14,692 bases of DNA from CBCPMX01 sp965120355. GTDB lineage: Bacteria > Bacillota > Clostridia > Oscillospirales > Oscillospiraceae. Location: assembly GCA_965120355.1 (NCBI GenBank), contig CBCPMX010000180.1:1-14692 (forward strand). Direction: 5' to 3'. The translations under genes and the position numbers were made by a program. Below the pieces are notes generated by a model. That model had not been told where the DNA came from and did not search any database. It saw nothing but the letters and a program-made list of their open reading frames with translations. Of this stretch, positions 1-6,602 are shown piece after piece (the stretch's first letter is position 1; every line of letters starts with the position of its first letter).

Positions 1-96
1 GCATCCATAAAGGGATACAAGTTCGCCAGATAGCCCTGCGCTGCATAAACGCTGCTGTTTAAACCGTTTAGGCATAAAAGATCCGGATTTTCAAAA

Positions 97-900
97 ATGA
101 AAAAATTTTTTTCTGTTGGAGAGGCGGCAAAGGCCGCCCATACCACAAGTGAAACGCTGCGGCACTATGACCGCATTGGGCTGGTGAAGCCGAGCAAAAA
201 AGACGAATGGACGAACTACCGCTATTATACCGAGCAGGATATCGTCCGGCTGAATGCAGTACGAGCCTTGCAGATGATGGACTTGCCCTTGCGTGAGATC
301 AAAAAGGTTTTAGAGTATGACGATCTTGAAAAAATTGTGGATTTTTTAGAGCAGGCGGAGAAAAAGGCCGATGAAAAAATCGCGGCATTGCAATACAGCA
401 AGTCAAAAATCCAGTTAGCAAAGGCGGATTATGAACGGAAATTACGGGAACAGCAAACGTGCAAGCAGGTTTTTTTAAAGGATTGTCCAGAGCGTGTGAT
501 TTTATTGTCAGATACGATGGAAGCGCCGACATTGGATACGCTCTGGAATTATCTCGGCCATTTCTACGATCAGGTCACGCCCGCCTTAAAAGAGCAGTTT
601 GCCTTTGAAGATTTGGCGGGGATCTACACCGAGAACGGAAGGGCAAGGCTCTTTGCCGTCTGTACCCGGTACGTGGATATCGACGGATTGCAGGTACTGC
701 CAAAAGGGAAGTACCTTTGCGCGAACTGCACGGAAGAAAACAGAGCGCAGACACTGGGCGAGTTAATCCATATTGCCAAAACAGAATATGGCGCAGAGCC
801 GTCCTTTTCGGTACAGCTGATTGTCATATCCGGGATTTTGCAGTGGAATTATGAAGTGCAGGTTTGTGTTTGCGACGGGAATGCCCGTGAAAACAGATGA
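97..900 (+). CDS. MerR-family transcriptional regulator with C-terminal effector domain
   Basis: A 267-residue protein. Residues about 4-72 form a MerR-type winged helix-turn-helix: SVGEAAKAAHTTSETLRHYD, then the RIGLVKP and NYRYYTEQD wing signatures and the LREIKKVL helix. Residues about 75-120 are rich in Glu, Lys, Ala and Gln and look like the dimerising coiled coil. Residues about 125-260 resemble a GyrI-like ligand-binding domain, as in BmrR/BltR-type drug-sensing regulators (family knowledge; the ligand is unknown). Such regulators usually act by distorting a promoter with a long spacer; no such promoter is visible in the 96 bases present upstream. The ATG at 97 is the only start that keeps the whole HTH, but no good Shine-Dalgarno precedes it. 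Several TTA leucine codons and runs of AAA/TTT contrast with the CTG-rich genes downstream, so recent acquisition is plausible. Its target is probably left of the window. Confidence 0.85.
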   Translation: MKKFFSVGEAAKAAHTTSETLRHYDRIGLVKPSKKDEWTNYRYYTEQDIVRLNAVRALQMMDLPLREIKKVLEYDDLEKIVDFLEQAEKKADEKIAALQYSKSKIQLAKADYERKLREQQTCKQVFLKDCPERVILLSDTMEAPTLDTLWNYLGHFYDQVTPALKEQFAFEDLAGIYTENGRARLFAVCTRYVDIDGLQVLPKGKYLCANCTEENRAQTLGELIHIAKTEYGAEPSFSVQLIVISGILQWNYEVQVCVCDGNARENR

Positions 901-1087
901 GAGTAAGCTGGACTCCGTGGGATGCACGCCGGCTTTTGCGGCTGCACTGCACCCGGCCCTGTTTTGCCGGAAAGGGGCTGCCGGTCAGGCCGCCGGAATC
1001 GCCGAAAACCGGGTGCAGACCTATCTGGCGGAACGGCAGTAACCGCCCTGCCGGCGAAAAAACTCCCCAAAAATTTTTGCAAACCCA
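901..1087. other. GC-rich gene-free stretch with nested inverted repeats
   Basis: No convincing gene lies between the MerR stop and the pta promoter. The stretch holds a perfect 10-bp inverted repeat, CTGCACCCGG at 947-956 and CCGGGTGCAG at 1009-1018. The DNA between carries further GCCGG/CCGGC pieces that could pair. A second small hairpin, GGCGG/CCGCC, lies at 1027-1047. An A/T palindrome, CAAAAATTTTTG, is at 1068-1079 just upstream of the pta -35. The abrupt change from the A/T-richer MerR gene to this GC-rich DNA occurs near 900. Confidence 0.5.
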
Positions 1088-1116
1088 TTGAGAACTGCAA
1101 AATAACCTTGTATAAT
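1088..1116 (+). promoter_or_regulatory. Sigma-A type promoter of pta
   Basis: TTGAGA (1088-1093) and a perfect TATAAT (1111-1116) with 17 bases between. An A/T palindrome ends at 1079, in the position of an UP-like element. The predicted transcript starts near 1123, leaving a leader of about 29 bases with GGGAGG at 1138-1143 before the ATG. Confidence 0.85.
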
Positions 1117-1151
1117 ACATCTGTAATGAATCAATCAGGGAGGTAATTCCA

Positions 1152-2123
1152 ATGTTCGATAAGTTGAAGGCGCAGCTCCAGCAGGAGAACAAGACGATCG
1201 TCCTGCCGGAAGGCCCCGACGCCCGAATTCTGGAGGCGGCCAGCCGCCTGACCGCTGAGAAGATCCTCAATGTCATTCTCTGCGGCCCCAAGGACGAGAT
1301 CGAGGCCAACGCCGCCAAGGGCGGCTTCGACATCTCCGCCTGCACCATCATTGATCCCGCCACCTATGACGGCATGGAGGAAATGGTGGAGAAGATGGTG
1401 GAGCTGCGCAAGGGCAAGATGACCCCCGAGCAGTGCCGCGAAAACCTGAAGAAGACCAACTATTTCGGCACCATGCTGGTGAAGATGGGCAAGGCTGACT
1501 GCCTGCTGGGCGGCGCCACCTACTCCACCGCCGATACGGTCCGTCCTGCCCTGCAGCTGATTAAGACCAAGCCCGGCAACAAGTGCGTGAGCTCCTGCTT
1601 CATCCTGTCCCGTCCCGGCAATGACAACCTGGATCATATCGCCATCGGCGATGCAGGCATCATTATCCATCCCACTGTGGACGAGCTGGTGGAAATCGCC
1701 GGTGAGACCGCCAAGTGCGCCAAGGCCTTCGGCATTGATCCGAAGGTGGCGTTCCTGAGCTTCTCCACCAAGGGCTCCGCCAAGGACTCCACTGTGGACA
1801 TGATGGTCGAAGCCTGCCAGAAGGCGCAGGAAGCTTATCCTGAGTTCCCCATGGACGGCGAACTGCAGTTTGACGCCGCTGTGGTGCCTTCCGTTGGCCA
1901 GCAGAAGGCTCCCGGCTCCAAGGTGGCCGGTTATGCCAACACCTTCATTGTGCCGGATCTGAACACCGGCAACATCTGCTACAAGGTCGCCCAGCGTACC
2001 GGCGGTTACGAGGCCTACGGCCCGATTCTGCTGGGCCTGAATGCCCCCATCAACGACCTGTCCCGCGGCTGCAATGCCGAGGAGGTCTACAAGATGGCCA
2101 TGGTGACTGCCGTTCTGGTCTGA
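1152..2123 (+). CDS. pta: Phosphate acetyltransferase
   Basis: A 323-residue protein, the usual length of the short, single-domain Pta family. It converts acetyl-CoA and phosphate to acetyl phosphate and CoA in the cytoplasm, the step before acetate kinase makes ATP. Recognisable segments are LPEGPDARILEAA (18-30), MLVKMGKADCLLGGATYSTA (108-127) with the TVRPAL segment after it, IAIGDAGIIIHPT (164-176), DGELQFDAAVVP (235-246) and PINDLSRGC (299-307). The last carries the conserved Arg of the active site in this family. The ATG at 1152 follows GGGAGG by 8 bases. The gene has its own promoter and a terminator at 2158, so it is monocistronic. Acetate kinase (ackA), often next to pta, is not in the window. 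A phosphate butyryltransferase is the main alternative, but the length and the DLSRGC ending favour Pta. Confidence 0.93.
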   Translation: MFDKLKAQLQQENKTIVLPEGPDARILEAASRLTAEKILNVILCGPKDEIEANAAKGGFDISACTIIDPATYDGMEEMVEKMVELRKGKMTPEQCRENLKKTNYFGTMLVKMGKADCLLGGATYSTADTVRPALQLIKTKPGNKCVSSCFILSRPGNDNLDHIAIGDAGIIIHPTVDELVEIAGETAKCAKAFGIDPKVAFLSFSTKGSAKDSTVDMMVEACQKAQEAYPEFPMDGELQFDAAVVPSVGQQKAPGSKVAGYANTFIVPDLNTGNICYKVAQRTGGYEAYGPILLGLNAPINDLSRGCNAEEVYKMAMVTAVLV

Positions 2124-2157
2124 GGACCCGGAACCAAGGCGTAGTGCAGTACCCCAG

Positions 2158-2192
2158 TCCGGCGCACAGGGTTTCCTGTGCGCCGGATTTTC
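2158..2192 (+). terminator. Intrinsic terminator of pta
   Basis: A perfect 13-bp stem, TCCGGCGCACAGG (2158-2170) with CCTGTGCGCCGGA (2175-2187), a GTTT loop, and a following TTTTCT. It lies 35 bases after the pta stop. Confidence 0.9.
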
Positions 2193-2266
2193 TCGTCCGG
2201 GCGCAGAGCCGCCGGAGCAGAAATGGGGCGCTGTTCGGTGTACGGCTTTTCTGAGGAAAATCCGGC

Positions 2267-2295
2267 TTGTTTGCAGACGGCCTTTGTATTATAAT
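2267..2295 (+). promoter_or_regulatory. Promoter of the M3 peptidase gene
   Basis: TTGTTT (2267-2272), a 17-base spacer, and TATAAT (2290-2295). The leader of about 70 bases ends in AGGAGG (2362-2367), 7 bases before a GTG start. Confidence 0.75.
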
Positions 2296-2374
2296 AAATG
2301 GACATCTTTCTCGGATTTGACACAGCGCGGCCGCTGAGGCCGGCTGTGCGGTTCAGAGGACAGGAGGAATCTCA

Positions 2375-4078
2375 GTGAAATTTTGCGAAATGCCATATGT
2401 GCGCCCGGATTTGGAGCAGGTTCAGGCGCAAATGCAGGATCTGATCCGGCGGTTGCAGGAGGCTCCGAATTATGAAGCGGCCAAGGCGGCCTTTCTGGAG
2501 CAGGAGGCGCTGTCCAAGCACCTGTCCACCGCCACGAATCTGGCCTATATCCGCCACTCCATCGATACCCGGGATTCGTTCTATGACGGGGAGGTCCAGT
2601 TCTGGAATGCCGCCTCCCCGGAGCTGCAGGAATATACCCAGGCATGGACGCAGGCCATGTTGGCTTCGCCGTACCGGCCGGAGTTTGCGGCGGAATATGG
2701 CGATTTGATGTTTGTCAACGCCGAGATTGCGCTGAAGACTTTTTCCCCGGAGATAATTCCTCAGCTGCAAAAGGAAAACGATCTGACGCAGGCCTATGAA
2801 AAGCTGCTGGCCTCGGCGCAGATCCCCTTTGAGGGCGGAGTGTATACCCTGTCCCAGCTGTCGCCGTTTAAAAATGATCCTGACGACGCCCGCCGGCTGG
2901 CCGCCTGGAAGGCAGAGGGCCAGTGGTACAAGGACAATCAGGCGCAGCTGGACGATCTCTACGACCAGCTGGTTCACCTCCGGGACGAAATGGGCAAAAA
3001 ACTGGGCTATGAGGGCTATACCACGCTGGGATATTACCGTATGGGCCGCAACTGTTACGGGAAGGAAGACGTGGAGCGCTTCCGCGCCGCTGTACGCAAA
3101 TATCTGGTGCCGGTGGCGGACCGGCTTTGCCGGGAGCAGGCCCGCCGGTTGGGCAAGTCGTCTCCCATGAGCTTCGCCGACAATGCGCTGGAGTTCCGTT
3201 CCGGCAATCCCAAGCCCCAGGGGTCCCCGGACGAAATCCTGGCGCAGGGGAAGAGGTTCTATGACGAGCTGTCCCCTGAGACCAGCGAATTCTTCCGGAT
3301 GATGCTGGATCAGGAGCTGATGGACGTGCTGTCCACGGAGGGCAAGCAGTCCGGCGGCTACTGTACCGACATCGCCGACTACGGCGTACCGTTTATTTTC
3401 GCCAACTTCAACGGCACCCAGCACGATGTGGAAGTGGTGACGCATGAGGCTGGTCATGCCTTTGCCGCCTGGATGAACCGGGACAGGGTGCCCATGGAGT
3501 ATATGTGGCCGTCCATGGAAGGCTGTGAGGTGCACTCCATGTCCATGGAGTTTTTTGCCTGGCCCTGGGCTGAGAATTTTTTCGGACCGGACGCCAAGAA
3601 ATTCCGCTACAGCCATCTGGCGAGCGCGCTGACCTTTATCCCTTATGGAACCATGGTGGACCACTTCCAGCATGAGGTCTATGCACATCCGGACATGACT
3701 CCGGCGCAGCGCCATGGGGTCTGGAAGGAGCTGTTGGGGGTCTATATGCCTTGGATGAAGCTGGATGGAGAAATTCCGTTCTATGCCGAGGGCCAGGGCT
3801 GGCAGCGGCAGAGCCACATCTATTCCAGTCCCTTCTACTATATTGACTACTGTTTGGCGCAGACTGTAGCGCTGCAGTTTTGGGCCATGCTTCAAAAGGA
3901 GCCGAAGCGTGCCTGGGAGCACTATATGGCCTATACCCGCCAGGGCGGCAGCCGCACCTTTACGGCGCTGCTGGAAAACGCCGGACTGGACAGCCCGTTT
4001 GACGAACAGTGCCTGCAAAAAGTCTGCCAGACGGCGCAGCAGTGGTTGGATGAACAGGAATTGACGGATCTGGTGTGA
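2375..4078 (+). CDS. M3-family oligoendopeptidase (PepF-like zinc metallopeptidase)
   Basis: A 567-residue cytoplasmic protein without a signal peptide or membrane segment, of the usual M3 length. It should cut short peptides inside the cell. The zinc site is clear: HEAGH at 357-361 gives the two His ligands and the catalytic Glu358. The later segment CEVHSMSMEFFAWP, starting at 384, supplies the third ligand (about Glu385), as is standard in M3B peptidases. The segment SSPFYYIDYCLAQTVALQFW near residue 490 matches the conserved substrate-cleft region of the family. The GTG at 2375 is preceded by AGGAGG at 7 bases, and no better start is near. Scraps of an oligopeptide ABC transporter lie immediately downstream, which fits a former peptide-uptake and peptide-breakdown locus. 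The exact subgroup (PepF or another M3B) is not certain. Confidence 0.93.
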   Translation: MKFCEMPYVRPDLEQVQAQMQDLIRRLQEAPNYEAAKAAFLEQEALSKHLSTATNLAYIRHSIDTRDSFYDGEVQFWNAASPELQEYTQAWTQAMLASPYRPEFAAEYGDLMFVNAEIALKTFSPEIIPQLQKENDLTQAYEKLLASAQIPFEGGVYTLSQLSPFKNDPDDARRLAAWKAEGQWYKDNQAQLDDLYDQLVHLRDEMGKKLGYEGYTTLGYYRMGRNCYGKEDVERFRAAVRKYLVPVADRLCREQARRLGKSSPMSFADNALEFRSGNPKPQGSPDEILAQGKRFYDELSPETSEFFRMMLDQELMDVLSTEGKQSGGYCTDIADYGVPFIFANFNGTQHDVEVVTHEAGHAFAAWMNRDRVPMEYMWPSMEGCEVHSMSMEFFAWPWAENFFGPDAKKFRYSHLASALTFIPYGTMVDHFQHEVYAHPDMTPAQRHGVWKELLGVYMPWMKLDGEIPFYAEGQGWQRQSHIYSSPFYYIDYCLAQTVALQFWAMLQKEPKRAWEHYMAYTRQGGSRTFTALLENAGLDSPFDEQCLQKVCQTAQQWLDEQELTDLV

Positions 4079-4187
4079 TGGAATTTGTGTGCAGTTTGTG
4101 CGCACAGAACCAGAGAAAAAGGTGCTTTCGGAGAGAAGATTTCTGCATTTTTTACAGAAAGTTTTGCGTGGCGTTCTTGGAGAACTA

Positions 4188-4196
4188 TGATATAAT
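4188..4196 (+). promoter_or_regulatory. Extended -10 promoter ahead of the opp remnant
   Basis: TGATATAAT gives a TGN extended -10 with a perfect TATAAT hexamer at 4191-4196. No good -35 sits at 16-18 bases, which extended -10 promoters tolerate. It faces only the degraded transporter scraps, so it is probably the surviving promoter of the lost operon. Confidence 0.55.
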
Positions 4197-4257
4197 GTGT
4201 TGGATATTTGAACAACAAATACCATACTTTTTCATTATGCTGCGGGGTGACCGGTCC

Positions 4258-4372
4258 TGCGGCAACAGCAATGGCAGTTCTGAGACTGAAAGTGCGGCTG
4301 AAACCACGCAGAGCGGTGAGACGACGGCCGCTTCCAGCGGCAGCTATACGTTCTATGACTATGCGGACGCGG
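4258..4372 (+). pseudogene. Remnant of a peptide-binding lipoprotein (OppA/DppA-like) N-terminus
   Basis: From the Cys codon at 4258 one frame reads CGNSNGSSETESAAETT and continues as a Ser/Thr/Gly-rich linker into SGSYTFYDYA. This is the typical look of the segment after the lipidated Cys in clostridial ABC substrate-binding proteins. The signal peptide is not in frame: only a short leftover precedes the Cys. The rest of the binding protein is missing and the frame gives way to ATPase sequence at about 4373. The identity rests on composition and context, so it is moderate. It is not expected to yield a working protein. Confidence 0.5.
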
Positions 4373-4489
4373 CTGGGCCTGACGATTCTGTTCATCGCCC
4401 ACGACCTGTCGATGGTCAAATATTTCTCTGACCGCATTGGCGCCATATACTTCGGCAAAATGGTGGCGCTGTACTATGCAAGCCGCTGA
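4373..4489 (+). pseudogene. Remnant of an oligopeptide ABC transporter ATPase (OppF/DppF-like)
   Basis: In the +1-shifted frame relative to the lipoprotein scrap, 4373-4465 reads LGLTILFIAHDLSMVKYFSD followed by RIGAIYFGKMV. This is the segment around the switch-loop His (IAHDLS) of OppF-family ATPases, just after the Walker B/D-loop region. Walker A, the signature motif and Walker B are absent, and the frame ends soon after at TGA 4487-4489 without the usual C-terminal HPYT region. It is therefore a fragment of about 31 recognisable residues. Together with the lipoprotein linker directly upstream, it marks a deletion from oppA into oppF. Confidence 0.75.
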
Positions 4490-4523
4490 CCGGGAGCGGG
4501 CACAAATGGGAACAGACAAAACG

Positions 4524-4560
4524 AACCCGCGGAGGGGCAATTTTTACCCCTCCGCGGGTT
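4524..4560. terminator. Strong hairpin terminator, probably bidirectional
   Basis: A perfect 14-bp stem, AACCCGCGGAGGGG (4524-4537) with CCCCTCCGCGGGTT (4547-4560), around the 9-base loop CAATTTTTA. It is followed by TATATATT on plus and by a T-containing stretch (CGTTTTGT) on minus. It lies between the opp remnant and the convergent AGCS gene and can serve both. Confidence 0.75.
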
Positions 4561-4606
4561 TATATATTGCGCAAAGGCGTTGTGTGCGTGCACAGCGCGG
4601 CGGCGC

Positions 4607-6000
4607 TTACAGCCGGTCTGCTGTCTTGCTGAAATATGTTTTGGTCAGCTTGACTACGGTGCCGGACAGCAGCAGCAGGCCAATGAGATTGGGAATGGCC
4701 ATCATGCCGTTGAGGGTATCGGAGATGTTCCACATCAGCGTGCCGGAGCCGACGGAGCCGACAATGCACACCAGAATGAACACAATTTTAAACACCGCCA
4801 GTACGACCTTGTTGTTGTTGGTCAGGTAGCCCCAGCAGCGCTCGCCGTAATAGCTCCAGCCCAGAATGGTGGACAGAGCAAAAAACAGCAGGCTCACCTG
4901 AATGACAATGCCGCCGATCTGACCGGGCAGAATGGAATTGAACGCGACGGCAGCGGCTTCGCCCTTGGAAGCGAAAGCGTCCAGACCGCCGGCAGTGTCC
5001 AGCACACCGGACAGCAGCACTGCCATGGCTGTCAGCGTGCAGATGATGATGGTGTCCACAAAGACTTCAAACACGCCCCACATGGCCTGTTCCACCGGCT
5101 CCTTGGTGTCAGCCGCGGCGTGGGCAATTGGCGCAGAGCCCAGGCCGGCCTCGTTGGAAAACACACCGCGGGCGAAGCCCTGCCGCATGGCCACGAGGAT
5201 CCCGTAGCCGAACACGCCGCCGCCCACGGCTTCAAAGCTGAACGCGCCTTTGAGAATAGACACCAGCACTGCCGGAATCTCTGTAATGCGCAGGACGATG
5301 ACCGCCACGCCGGCCACAATATAGAAGATGGCCATAAAAGGCACCATATAGGAGGCCACCTGGCCAATGCGTTTGACGCCGCCCAGCAGAACCACAGCCA
5401 CCAAAACTGCGAGAATGATGCCGGTGGCCAGGTTGGGCAGGCCGAAAAGGCTCTCCATAGAGCCGGCAATTTCCGTGGACTGGGCGATGTTGCCGATGCC
5501 GAAACAGGCCAGGCCGCCCAGCAGAGCAAAGATGCAGGCCAGCCACTTCATGTGCAGGCCCTTTTCGATGTAGTACATGGGGCCGCCGTAATGGACGCCA
5601 TTTTCGTCGGTCTGGCGGAAGTGCATGGCCAGCACGATCTCCGAAAATTTCGTAAACATGCCGAAAAACGCGGAAACCCACATCCAAAACACCGCGCCCG
5701 GGCCGCCGACAAAGATTGCGCCGGTGACGCCGGCGATATTGCCGGTGCCGACAGTGCCGGCCAGAGCCGTGGTGACGGCCTCAAAAGCCGTCAGGTTTTT
5801 GAGGTCCTTGGCCTTTTCCTCCTTGCGGCTGCGGAACAGAGTGCGACTGTGTGTCGCATAATGTAGCCAAACTTTGTAGCCTGGATACAGCCTGTCCGAA
5901 CGGTCAGATAAATGCCGGTTCCCACCAGCAGGAACAGCATGACCGGCCCCCAAACGATATCGTTCAGATAGCCATTGATGGTCGTGATCAGTTCATCCAT
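4607..6000 (-). pseudogene. AGCS-family sodium:alanine/glycine symporter, frameshifted
   Basis: The family imports small neutral amino acids with Na+. The natural start is the ATG at 5998-6000, with AGGAG at 6008-6012 seven bases upstream, giving MDELITTINGYLNDIVWGPV. This frame runs 52 codons to about 5845, including the first membrane helix and GTGIYLTVRTG. Homology then continues in another frame, with RTLFRSRKEEKAKDLKNLTA leading into TALAGTVGTGNIAGV and GGPGAVFWMWVSAFFGM, to a stop at 4607. Joined, the product would be about 464 residues with around ten membrane helices and the SNEAGLGSAPIAHAAADT motif, the normal family length and content. The shift equals one missing base near 5845; GTC-CGC becoming GTCGC would explain it. 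It may be a true pseudogene, a recent mutation or a sequencing error. A TTG at 5953 opens the downstream frame but lacks the first helix. Everything beyond the single shift is intact. Confidence 0.85.
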
Positions 6001-6023
6001 AAAAACGCTCCTCAATCTCAGTT

Positions 6024-6190
6024 TCCCCATGGCACATGGGCTTCAACGGCGAAAAAACGTGCAGAGCACAGGGCCCTGCACGTCAGACAAACGAAGCAGC
6101 ACCATGAACACGCATGGAATCGGACGCTCCCCTCCGTTGGGGAGGCCGCAGAGGCGTTTCGCCTTCTGGAATTCCTGCGCGCCATGGGGA
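6024..6190 (-). promoter_or_regulatory. Structured 5' leader of the AGCS gene, candidate attenuator or riboswitch
   Basis: Transcription from the promoter at 6202-6230 gives a leader of about 195 bases. Read on minus, it can fold into a tight three-way junction. P1 pairs CGCAGGAAT (6171-6179) with ATTCCATGCG (6111-6120), one bulged A. P2 is a hairpin over 6149-6168 with an AAA loop. P3 is a hairpin over 6121-6148 with a CTCCCC/GGGGAG stem. An intrinsic terminator at 6052-6083 follows. After that, CCATGGGGA (6024-6032) can pair either with a nearby CCCATG (6026-6040 hairpin) or with TCCCCATGG (6182-6190) at the leader's start. I do not recognise a T-box or glycine-riboswitch core. All folding is by eye. 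Confidence 0.5.
6052..6083 (-). terminator. Intrinsic terminator inside the AGCS leader
   Basis: On minus, ACGTGCAG (6076-6083) pairs with CTGCACGT (6057-6064) and is followed by a run of six T (6052-6057, overlapping the stem's last base). It lies upstream of the AGCS start by about 50 bases and downstream of the promoter, the place expected of an attenuator. Confidence 0.7.
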
Positions 6191-6201
6191 GTGTTGGAAA
6201 T

Positions 6202-6230
6202 ACTATATCATAGTAAATCGGTAAAATCAA
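6202..6230 (-). promoter_or_regulatory. Promoter of the AGCS gene
   Basis: On minus, TTGATT (6225-6230), a 17-base spacer and TATAGT (6202-6207), with TGA directly before the -10 as an extended -10. It diverges from the pckG promoter at 6357. The 126 bases between the two -35 boxes (6231-6356) hold no gene or motif I can name. Confidence 0.8.
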
Positions 6231-6356
6231 CAGGGAAACAGAGCGGCATACAATATTTTTCTCCGAGGCGCCGAGAGGGGGGGACGTGGACCGCGGGACG
6301 CGGCGCGTCTCCGGGACAGCGGGCAGAAAGGATTTTTCCATTTTTACAGGATGTTC

Positions 6357-6385
6357 TTGCAAAACGCCTGAAAATACACTATTAT
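6357..6385 (+). promoter_or_regulatory. Promoter of pckG
   Basis: TTGCAA (6357-6362), a 17-base spacer and TATTAT (6380-6385). The predicted leader of about 210 bases to the ATG at 6603 is long and holds the direct repeats at 6395-6432. It also holds a small TGGCA/TGCCA hairpin at 6562-6577, near the ribosome site. Confidence 0.7.
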
Positions 6386-6394
6386 TATATTATA

Positions 6395-6432
6395 TGAAAG
6401 CGTAAAGTGCGGCGCAGACTGAAAGCGTAAAG
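6395..6432 (+). repeat. Pair of 13-bp direct repeats in the pckG leader
   Basis: TGAAAGCGTAAAG occurs at 6395-6407 and again, identically, at 6420-6432, 25 bases apart. They start a few bases after the predicted transcription start of pckG. The period is near two and a half DNA turns. The position fits a regulator operator just downstream of a promoter, but no regulator can be assigned. Confidence 0.6.
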
Positions 6433-6602
6433 CGCAAGCCATCCCCGATGGGGGTACAGGAGCTGGCCGTTCCCCGGCAATTCCGGCGCGAGGATGGTTC
6501 GGATCTTCTGGTTTGCTGCGGTTTCCGGTTTGTCACGTCCCGTACTTGCAAAATGAGGCTCTGGCACTGTGCTGCCACGCGCCGCCCCAGGAGGTAAAAA
6601 CT

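Noticed and set aside
1..96. An open minus-strand frame at the left edge (reading NSSVYAAQGYLANLYPFMD), possibly the start of a divergent gene
   Set aside because: Only about 32 codons are visible, no ribosome site or clear start can be placed, and an open run of this length is not unlikely by chance.
2372..4225. Long open frame on minus opposite the M3 peptidase
   Set aside because: It mirrors the codon pattern of the real gene and has no recognisable domain or ribosome site. The same holds for the long minus frames opposite pckG, rnfC/D and rnfE-B, and for the plus frame opposite the AGCS gene.
4607..5953. AGCS gene starting at the TTG at 5953 as an intact protein
   Set aside because: Its first ~38 residues have no resemblance to the family, whereas the other frame from 6000 has a ribosome site, an ATG and the correct first membrane helix.
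6001..6200. T-box or glycine riboswitch controlling the AGCS gene
   Set aside because: No TGGNACC T-box sequence and no glycine-aptamer core could be found in the leader, though the terminator is present.
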